From: Hymenopellis radicata
Lineage: Eukaryota; Basidiomycota; Agaricomycetes; Agaricales; Physalacriaceae
Direction: 5' to 3'
NCBI GenBank assembly: GCA_015501595.1
Contig: JADNRX010000042.1
Location: 124,001-188,000 of the forward strand
Length of the DNA stretch: 64,000 nt
The notes under the pieces are model-generated. The model had not been told where the DNA came from, did not search any database, and saw nothing but the letters and a program-made list of their open reading frames with translations. The position numbers and the translations under genes are program-made. Below are positions 55,977-64,000 of this stretch, piece after piece (position 1 is the stretch's first letter; each line of letters starts with the position of its first letter).

Positions 55977-58900
55977 CTATACATGCAAAGGAACTTGCTT
56001 GTTATCGGTAAAACTACCGTTACCTCGCAAGCCTTTGCTCTTAAACACAGGAAACTCGCTTATCCTCAGCTTCGTTGCCTACCAAAGAAGCATCAGCACC
56101 AACAATTCTCATCAGTGCATATATACTTACCCCGTACGGCGTCAGAACAATTCTCTTCTCTTCGCCCACACATTCGGGGTTCTCGGGCGGCTCCGCGGGG
56201 AACATATCCCCAGCTAACGGCCAGTCGATGAGGCAGGCCAAGACGCTGATGCTGACCGGAGGACGTCCCGACTCCCATATTGGCGAAGGCAGCACTTTCA
56301 ATTCGGATGTCGAGTCGTAGTGGTATTCCGCCGTGCTGGGGTCAATCGCATATTGCCATGCTCCGACAGGATCGAGCTGGAGATCAACTGCGTGCGCCTC
56401 GCGAGGATCAGTCTTGATGACGGTTTCCGTACGTTCAACTGAAGAAAAGACATGTCAGTTTCGATGGGTCGCAAATGTATGCGATACCCACTGTCAAATG
56501 CATAGTTGAGCGGCCCTCTGTGGATAGCGACACTATTGTTGGGGCGACTTTCTGTGACAGCGATTAGAGCATATCTTAAACAGAGAAAGGAACAGTATAC
56601 CTATCGAGATCGGCGACGACAGAGCGAGCGTGATGCGTCTCTTGCCAGGTGTGATGTATATGCCCAGTAGACCTTCCAAAGGTTTCAATGCCTCCATTTG
56701 TTCATCGTCGAGAGCAAATGTTCCACCACTGACCCAGCTGGGAATACGAACATAGTACATGAATGGCTTCGTCGCAGTCACCGTTGTAACCAGGACATCA
56801 CCGAACGGGTATTGCGTCTCTACATTGACGGTAACATGATTGTCTGCAATGAGAACGGTAAGTCGACGGTAGGTCTCGCAAGGAATATGCGAACCTCCGG
56901 CGAGAATAGTCGAAACATTGAATGGTCCCAGATAAACATGGACGAGGGATGCTCGATCCGGCGTTGTGACAAACGCGTTGGTAATGAACTTCGGCCATCC
57001 TTGAGGGAAATTGACAGTACAACATCTATAAACTGTATCAAGACCTAAGGCAGCAGAAGAGCGCGGGAATGCATACGGATAATTAGGCTCTAAGCCAAAG
57101 ATGTTGGATTCCGGCCTGCACTCGTGTAACAACGTTGAGGGAAGGTCCAGATGACGTGAAGCAAACAAACACACCCATCCTCCGGGAAAGGATTTCTGTC
57201 AAGCGTGAGTGATAATCACACGATGATCTGCGTAACGTACGGGGTCATATTCTTAGCCGCTATCTGGTTTTGCTGCTGCAGATATTGTCTGCCCCACATA
57301 TCTAGCAACTGTAAGTCGAACATCGAGTGCACGTAGAGATGAAAGTCAGACCTGATGTGATCGTCGCAGGAAGAGCATTATAAGTCACCCGCTCAACCTG
57401 ATCTTCATGAGTGCCAGCCGACCGACCATGATACAACACGAACTCGATCCGCATACTTGAAGTCCCCGGTGACCTGGTAGAGGTACGATCCTCTACTTTG
57501 CTATCAGCGACGATGCGGTCGTTCTTGAAGGGAGACTACGAACGAGAACATCAATTCCTGTTGGAGTGTTTCAGCTTCTGTGTCGATGGGTGTACTGATC
57601 ATCTTACCACAACCAGACACAATTCAGATCTGAACAGGGAGGTTAGTCTAAAAGTCTCGGTGGCACGCACGAGAAGTTCACCCTCTGGCTGCCGTTAGCC
57701 CGGAAAGCATCTCATCTGCGCCAAATGCACCGGATGGTCGTCCATGATATTTGAACATGAGATCCCAACCTTTGCTTGCGGCGTCCAAGTCTTCGCGTCA
57801 ACTAAGTCCAGGAAAGCAAACGAGTGAGCGTAGAAGAACGTACCAGACACGTTATGGGTGAATCGATAAGTGGCCGGCAGCGCTTTCATGCCTTCGGCCA
57901 TGTTCACTCCGTGCCACTGGAGACATATCAGTGGCGAATCACAATAGGATGTAACGACCACGTACGAAGAGTTCTTGTCCGAATGGGTTCTCCAGGGTCT
58001 CGACTTCCAACCAACGCCTGGTGAGATCCCAAACGGGCGAGGGAGCCTATCACGAGCTTACCAGCGACGGTGGGGAAATACTAGAACGCTATCGTTGAGT
58101 CCAGGGATGACTATTTTAGGTGAGGTTGTACCTCTTCGGCAAAGATCTTCTCCCAGGGAGCGCCCGTCCACTTCAGGCGAATCATCGTATCCACGAGAAG
58201 CTCTTCCTGCCCATTCGGGTGATTGTCGTATAGCCTAGACAAATGATTAGAGACATTGACCAAGAACAAAAGAGACGAACCATTGTAAAGCGATTACAAA
58301 GTCTTCCCATCGCGTTGCGGCCCAATCATCGACGCCTTCGCCTCTCCTCAACATCTCGTTCGCCACCTTCACAAACCGATGCATTGCATTGACGACTCGG
58401 TCCGTCAAGCTAGGGTCGACTTCCACCATCTGGATTGCGCCAAAGAAGAAGGGGTAGCGACCCCACAAGAACCGCGGTTTCTCCGTTCCAACTTCCGGGC
58501 CTAGCCAACCCGTCTCATCTTGATGGTCGAGTACGTAGTCGAGGAAGTCGTACGTCTTGAGGATGAGCTCCGAGTTGTTTACGAGAACGCTGTTCGGGAC
58601 CATGGCGTTCTGTGCTATGTCAGACAAGGGATATCGAGGACGGTGCGACACGTGCAAACCAGTAGCTTCCCGCTATAACGCAGTGAGTCGAGAAAACATG
58701 TTTAGTGAGAAATAAAGACACACCTTCCTCTAGGTACGAATAATAAGAATCCCCTCCCCACCAATCCGTATTCTTTACCCTGAAATGCGTTGAACGCTCG
58801 ATAGTGGCGAGAACAAACGCGTCTCACAAATCATAGAATTCGTGCATGTGCCCTGCGACGCCATTGGTTTGGACGACAAGCTGAGGTCTATTAGCACAGA

Positions 58901-59100
58901 TGCTATAGATGATAGAGGTGCCTTACTTGATCATAGAGCCACGCCGTCGGTCGAATCTCCCCAAGCGGCAGTGCTGTGAACTTTGGTGGGGCCACTAGTA
59001 GAACTGATCACAACCAGTTTCCGGAGAAGGAGAAGTAGTACACACGGGATGATGCAGCGGCTCCCAGCGCAACAAAAGGCAGGAAAAGTCCGACAGCCAT
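55977..59100 (-). CDS. GH127-like glycoside hydrolase (beta-L-arabinofuranosidase family), arm 2 copy, intact
   Basis: Secreted enzyme of the GH127/DUF1680 type, expected to release L-arabinofuranose or related sugars outside the cell. It starts at 59100 (MAVGLFLPFVALGAAAS) and stops at 55977-55979. The exon chain mirrors arm 1 and stays open. It keeps GGGG at 57464-57467, so YLYQVTGDFKYADR joins through a 46-nt intron to VERVTYNALPATIT. The motif SELC (Glu-x-Cys) and the Cys-Cys of YPCCTVNFPQGWPKF, assembled across a splice junction, correspond to the Glu/Cys zinc ligands and Cys nucleophile known in GH127. Other landmarks: FNAMVPNSVLVNNSELILKT, YVLDHQDETGWLGPE, GRPSGAFGADEMLSGL, YYVRIPSWVSGGTFAL, IHRGPLNYAFD. 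About 640 residues, usual for the family. Several splice acceptors are AAG. Confidence 0.8.
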
Positions 59101-59989
59101 TTTGTGGCGATATGGTGGTGGGAGGCAAAGATATCTGCGACATAATTAGGTCGGTTGACCACACGATGGTGATAAGGCAAGAGAGCGAACCTGATGCCGG
59201 CACTGGCAAGCGGCCCGAGCCTAGAACGTGTCTTCTAGAAGGACTCGTATAGATCAATTGTGGCTGAGCTCGCATGAACGCTAACGCTCGTCGTTGCGAG
59301 TACTACTGAATAAAGTAAGGAGCCCAGTACTAATTGAATTCAAGCAAGTCACGATGGCGGGACCTCGGGCGAACGCGGGTTTAAGAGGAATCAAGGGGAG
59401 ACCGCCTCTGGTAAAATGTGGGTAACATTACGATGCGTCAACAGAATGCAGAACGAACTGGCGGGGCAGTTCTGTGGCGCGCAATGTCGCAAATCCGTTG
59501 TCTGGCGTTCCGGGAGTCCGTCTCAGACTCGGGCCTGGTGTTAGGGTTTTCAGTGCGATGAAAGGAACAAGAAAGTAGATTGAGCACCTTCAAGCCATCA
59601 ATCAAACACCGGCGTGTCCGTTAGAGTCTAGTTGAGGCGCGGCCGTCATCCATTGGAAAATGGAAAATGACAGTGTCCAGATATGCTTCAGGAAAGGACG
59701 GCCATCGAGTAATGCTCGTTTCATTGCGAGAACATGGTGGTTCGGAATGAATCTACACAGAATGATGGAGAAGCTCCGATATGCTTCATGTTATCGAGCA
59801 ATGTTCGTTCATTGCTAGAACGGAATGAATATACATTGAATATACATGTAGAATGATGGTCCCTAGGCCACGTCATCATTTGATACCTATCAGTAAGCGG
59901 CTGGGAAAGCCCCCGAGAATGACAGGGCTTCACCTCATGCCATCCTCATGTCATGCAGACAAGGAGGCGGTGGACGATTATGATCGGCG

Positions 59990-60611
59990 ATGAATCCGAG
60001 TCAACCACAGATCACCTCGAGAGAAGGTCGAATGGGGTACATGGGTTCCCTCAACCGCAGTCGTCTCCGGATGCTTCTTTCGTCGCCAAGAGACTGTGAC
60101 ATCAGCGCTGTTGTAGGTGCGCATCGGCGCTCCCCTGCTCTCGACTCTCCATCAACATTTCCGTTCTCTCCGATCTTGTTGTCCATTCCATTGCACGTCC
60201 AGTTACGAGGCAGGCACCTGTCTCTCCCCATATTACTGTGGTCAAGAAACTTATCAAGAACAAACTAGCAGGGACTCTATTCTTGCCGCCGGCGCTAATC
60301 GCAAACCCGCGTCTACAGGCACCTACATAACTCTATTTAATCCTTGTTTCCTTCCGTTGTATAGAGGCCGATGCCGGTCGAAGATCCAGAACTGACACGT
60401 TCTTGATCTGATCGCAGTGATTGCCTGTGCGTACCTGCCCCGAACCTCTCTTGTTCTCGGCGGTGACTCGAATATCGTCTCTGTCCCAGTGATTCGTTCC
60501 CTCTTCCATTTCATCCCTTTCATTCGACGCATGGCTGGGGTTTATCTATTTTCACATGCCTGCGGTTTCACTACTCGCGACGGTTCTATCGGTGATGGGG
60601 TGCATTCTTAG
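59990..60611 (+). CDS. Small unknown gene, arm 2 copy (boundaries uncertain)
   Basis: Inverted homologue of 37473-38110. Exon 1 (MNPSQPQITSREG.., from 59990) is nearly identical. The second part again reads VVKKLIKNKLAGTLFLPP through the same splice. The third part is longer than in arm 1 by 17 bp and open as IAVIACAYLPRTSLVLGGDS. The third exon ends near 60611. The join between the second and third parts is unresolved, so only the order of segments is secure. Confidence 0.4.
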
Positions 60612-60947
60612 TACTACAGCACTTGTTGTGCGTCCATTTCTCGATGACGTGTCCTTATGTGTAACCGCTTCCCACAGCGTTGTACCTTCTATTGAACAAT
60701 GTACTTGAACACGCTAGTACACATGCTGCGCGCGTGTGACAGTCTTTCCAAGGTTGCCAATCCCGCACTGCGCCACAAACGGACCTTCCTGCCAGGAAGG
60801 GTCAACACGGTCAAACAGGTCTCCGCTTTTTGGAAATGGAGACTTCCACACCTCGTGTTCACAAGCATGCAATGCAGATGTCCGTTATGGAGGCTGCTTT
60901 ATAAGTGACCTGACCTTCCTGTTCGTACCCCCTTAAAATGATTTTCG

Positions 60948-62280
60948 ATGCCATCTTCACACTCTTCTGGCGAACAGACCTCGCCATCATCTGAAAGTCA
61001 CACACATTTATCAAGCCCAATCCTGCATGATGCTGTGCCGCTCTCCGGAGATGAGACTCATCGGTGCGTTTACTGCTGTTCGCTGCAACACTACAATGTA
61101 ACATTCTATTTAAAGGCCCTCCCATGAAGAAGTCCCTGTACCTTCGACTTCAAACCCTTCGAGTAGGAGCTACTCGGGTACTGTGTGTCGCGGAACAGTT
61201 AGACGTTACCAGTGGGATGATGATGACTCTGACATGGTCATGAACGTCGAGTCCGTCATTGGCGAGACTGCTCCTCCGGTGTTCCATGATGGCTTAGAAT
61301 GGGAGAGGGATGTACATCAGGCGCAGATCACCTTCGAACAAGACTCTACTCTCGAGGTCGCTTTCAAGTCCGGTGTCTTCGTGTCTTTCAAAGCCTTCGT
61401 GTCATTTCTCAAATCCTTGGCCACTACGTCATGTCATTCGATAAAACTCGATATAGGCGAAGTCCGTGGGTCTCTGCTCGATTCCTCCACTCCTGGAGAG
61501 CTAAAATCTTCGATTAAATTATGGCGGAGTGTCAATCTCCACTTAATGAATCCTCGATGGAGGCGTGGTCATCGGGAACTTCGATGCGCATTTGCCGGAC
61601 AAGATGCAACTGGTACATTGGATATGTACCTCTGCACAGATATACCATTTGCATATGCTGAACTTCTGGCTGCCATCACCCTCGTAGTGTCTTTGGACGC
61701 TACAATAACACTGGCAAGTAACAACATCGGGAGCACTTCTCCGTCGTCGGTTGTCTGGATCCTTCCTATGTTCTTTGGAGAAGTTGGCAGGGTGCTCCTG
61801 CTGCGTAGACTGCCATTCGACAGTTGTAAGTCCTCAAGCTTCCCGTTACATTGCCTCGACTTACCTCTGTCTACAGTCGAACCATTGTCAGCTTGGCCTG
61901 GGAGACTCCCCGAAAGCCTTGTCCTGGAGGTTGCAGAAGAAGACGCGTCGAACAGCCTCCTGGAGTGGCTTGGCCGAACTTTGGGTGATCAATCGAGTAT
62001 ACTGCTCCCGAAACTGACATTACGATTTTCTGAGACAGCCGCGCAGAAAGTTGAAAAGAAACATTGGGAGAAACTAGATCGACTCCTCATGCACCGAACC
62101 AAGGATACACTCACGTTGGGGAGCCTCGACAAACGCGTCGAAGTGGAGAACATGTTGGAAGATCATCTTCCGAAGGTGCTGCAGTGGCGGCGCCAGACGA
62201 CCTCCGAGCGGGGATCAGCCCATACTTCATCGTTATCCCGGTTCAAGGGTCGAAAATCAGGAAATATTATGCAGCGATAG
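60948..62280 (+). CDS. Unknown intracellular protein, arm 2 copy
   Basis: Inverted homologue of 35823-37170. Exon 1 starts at 60948 (MPSSHSSGEQTSPSSESHTH..GDETH) and splices via GTGCGTTTAC..TTAAAG into RPSHEEVPVPSTSNPSSRSY. The long exon ends at 62280. Conserved blocks include LLRRLPFDSCKSSSFPLHCL and SAWPGRLPESLVLEVAEEDA. The C-terminus differs from arm 1 after about residue 400. No lesion was seen; function unknown. Confidence 0.7.
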
Positions 62281-62349
62281 AATGTCGAACTACAATAGAG
62301 AGGTTGTGTGGACTAGTACATTAGCGAAGACCTCTTGTAATTAGTACAT

Positions 62350-64000
62350 TTACGAATAAGTGGTAATATATCCGTCAAGTAATTCGATCCCGGTGTCCAG
62401 GTACCTAACCATTTCGTTGACTTCCTCAGGCGTAGGTATCACAGTTGGATCATGTTCGCGAAAGATGGGATACAACGCAATGTCAAAGCAATCCTTCCTG
62501 GCTGCATGCAACATCGCACGACACTCAGGCCATGTGAGCTCCATCTCGCCCTTCTTCCAAAATAGACCTAGAAATTCAATAATCTGTGTCCTTGGAGATG
62601 CATACTCTCCAAGGATTGCACTACACGAGTCTTCCGGAGCTGAAAGGAAGAATATACAGATACGGTAAACATTCTCTTTTTGGAAAATGTATCTCCTGTG
62701 AGCATCGATGTCCGGAATGAGATCCTTCAGAAAAGGGACTCGGAGGCACCACTGTGGTCGTTCTTCTGGAGATAGATTGGCTGATACCCAATAAAAAGTC
62801 GACTGGACGAAATAACAAACAGCGCCAGAGACCGTGGGATAGTATCGAAATGGTTCTAAAACACGAAGAAGGTCTGCCTCCACAAACAGATCGTACGCTG
62901 CAGGGACTCGCTGAAACAGTCCACGCTCAAGTAGAAGAGTGCCTGGTGCAAGATAATCGTACGCATCAGTGCGATTTCCGATATCCTCTGGGCGGAGTAG
63001 TAGAAGATCCTTGAGGAATGATACAGAAAACCACTCCTTCCATTGATACGAACGGAAACTCGTTATATCTGAGAACACGGCAGCCTCTTCTAAAAAGCAA
63101 GCAATGAAGATCAAGGCACGGAAACGAGGTTCATAATGTAGCTTGAGATGTTTTGGATCACGAGGTAGCGACGAATTTACGAGTAGAGGCTGGCAGGCGA
63201 GATAGAAGAAGAATCCTTCAGTCCAGTCTTCAGGGAAATGTTTCTTCCGGCTCATGTCACGAAGCATGCTGCTGACCAGGCGTCCGAGCTCACTGACAAC
63301 CATGGGATCAGCCGATGAACAACCACCTTGCGTGAGATGTGCGTAGTATCTCACAATGGCCACTCTGACTCTCAAACCAGGATATTTGTAGAGGTTGAAT
63401 GCGCTGTCGACAAACTTGTCGAACTGATGGAACGTACGAAGCAGACTTTCCTCGACTAGCTTTCGAAACGCGGGCACCTGGCAGACCCGACTGAACGTGA
63501 CCGCTGACTCGTCAAATGGAGCGGGGAATTTAGGATTTCCACCGTGATACAACTGAAGCTCTTCATGCTTGTACACGTCGAGTACGGATGGGGAGTTAGC
63601 ACAGAGCTGGATGATAGGAAGGAGTGCTGATACACCACGAGAGATATTGCGCTCAGACGGCGGAGGGCGGCGGTTCAGAACGTGGTCAACTAGATCAATC
63701 CACGTCTGAGGGTGCAGCCGAAGGTCGAGATGAGTTGGAAGATACTCAGGGTTCAGGAACACTGCTTTAGGCTCCAATTTCATCCGCTCCCACGAAAGCA
63801 TGGCGTGAGCATGTGATGCAATTGCGGCGACTAGTTCAAGAGGAACAGGCGGGTAAGTCGGCAATATGTCCTCTAACAAAGCACTCTCAGCCGAACGAAC
63901 GACAAACTTCTCTGCTCGTACGAATCGTTCTAGCTGCATGTAAGCATTCTGGGCATCAACCGGATCATTCGGTGGTGACTCCAGGACGGCAACAAGGGGA
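62350..64000 (-). CDS. DUF6535-family protein, C-terminal part, arm 2 copy (cut by window end)
   Basis: An uninterrupted frame from the window edge to the stop at 62350 matches the C-terminal ~550 residues of the protein at 32584-35772, e.g. AYMQLERFVRAEKFVV, HLDLRLHPQTWIDLV, YYAHLTQGG and TQIIEFLGLFWKKGEMELTW. One small indel (CLRVPFLKDLIPD against CLRPFREDLIPD) keeps the frame. The DUF6535 TM domain should lie beyond 64,000. Confidence 0.8.
   Translation of the reverse strand, partial: PLVAVLESPPNDPVDAQNAYMQLERFVRAEKFVVRSAESALLEDILPTYPPVPLELVAAIASHAHAMLSWERMKLEPKAVFLNPEYLPTHLDLRLHPQTWIDLVDHVLNRRPPPSERNISRGVSALLPIIQLCANSPSVLDVYKHEELQLYHGGNPKFPAPFDESAVTFSRVCQVPAFRKLVEESLLRTFHQFDKFVDSAFNLYKYPGLRVRVAIVRYYAHLTQGGCSSADPMVVSELGRLVSSMLRDMSRKKHFPEDWTEGFFFYLACQPLLVNSSLPRDPKHLKLHYEPRFRALIFIACFLEEAAVFSDITSFRSYQWKEWFSVSFLKDLLLLRPEDIGNRTDAYDYLAPGTLLLERGLFQRVPAAYDLFVEADLLRVLEPFRYYPTVSGAVCYFVQSTFYWVSANLSPEERPQWCLRVPFLKDLIPDIDAHRRYIFQKENVYRICIFFLSAPEDSCSAILGEYASPRTQIIEFLGLFWKKGEMELTWPECRAMLHAARKDCFDIALYPIFREHDPTVIPTPEEVNEMVRYLDTGIELLDGYITTYS

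Larger units (their letters stand above)
53333..64000. repeat. Arm 2 of the large inverted duplication (runs past the window end)
   Basis: Inverted copy of 34,127-44,955. Genes appear in mirror order and orientation. Divergence is visible throughout, mostly substitutions plus small indels in introns and intergenic DNA, so the arms are not a recent exact copy. Confidence 0.92.

Noticed and set aside
1..64000. CRISPR arrays, operons or prophage-like modules
   Set aside because: Intron-rich fungal nuclear DNA; no regularly spaced repeats or phage genes were seen.

Overview
This window is nuclear DNA of a filamentous basidiomycete, most likely an Agaricomycete. Almost every gene is split by 45-60 nt GT..AG introns. 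The gene families also fit that lineage: DUF6535 membrane proteins, F-box/leucine-rich-repeat-like proteins, a class II haem peroxidase, a Kre9/Knh1-like cell-wall protein, and several secreted or membrane families seen mainly in mushroom-forming fungi. There is no bacterial operon structure. Exon joins below were worked out by hand from splice signals and reading phase, so boundaries are models.

Layout. 0.7-8.6 kb: an inverted pair of drug/polyamine-type MFS transporter genes. The left copy lacks its first exon; the right copy is complete. Between them lie a GPI-anchored Kre9-like protein gene, an intron-containing tRNA-Gly(UCC), and two terminal-inverted-repeat elements. One of these sits about 25 bp behind the tRNA terminator, and the other carries telomere-like G-rich tracts. 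11.1-16.2 kb: a class II peroxidase and an amino-acid permease. 16.3-18.8 kb: a single-pass membrane glycoprotein gene whose intron donor was hit by a 590-bp fold-back transposable element. The 3-bp target duplication recreated the 5' splice site.

19.4-35.8 kb: a divergent pair, an F-box/LRR-like gene on the minus strand and a DUF6535 gene on the plus strand, occurs twice. It is decayed at 19.4-23.6 kb and intact at 29.8-35.8 kb. Between the two lie a probable F-box pseudogene and a chromodomain protein gene.

34.1-64.0 kb: a large inverted duplication, with arms of at least 10.7 kb at about 34,127-44,955 and 53,333-64,000. Each arm carries the DUF6535 3' part, an unknown intracellular protein, a small unknown gene, a GH127-like glycoside hydrolase, a putatively N-myristoylated protein, and a secreted cysteine-containing protein. 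The decay looks reciprocal: the GH127 gene is frameshifted in arm 1 and intact in arm 2, while the secreted-protein gene is frameshifted in arm 2 and intact in arm 1. The unique spacer (45-53.3 kb) holds a proline-rich protein, a disordered protein, an intron-containing tRNA-Thr(AGU) and a small unknown gene.

No genes here form an obvious biosynthetic pathway. The common theme is duplication, inversion and partial decay of secreted, membrane and F-box-type accessory genes. Most inferred lesions are one-base length differences in short homopolymers, so sequencing error must be excluded before calling them pseudogenes.
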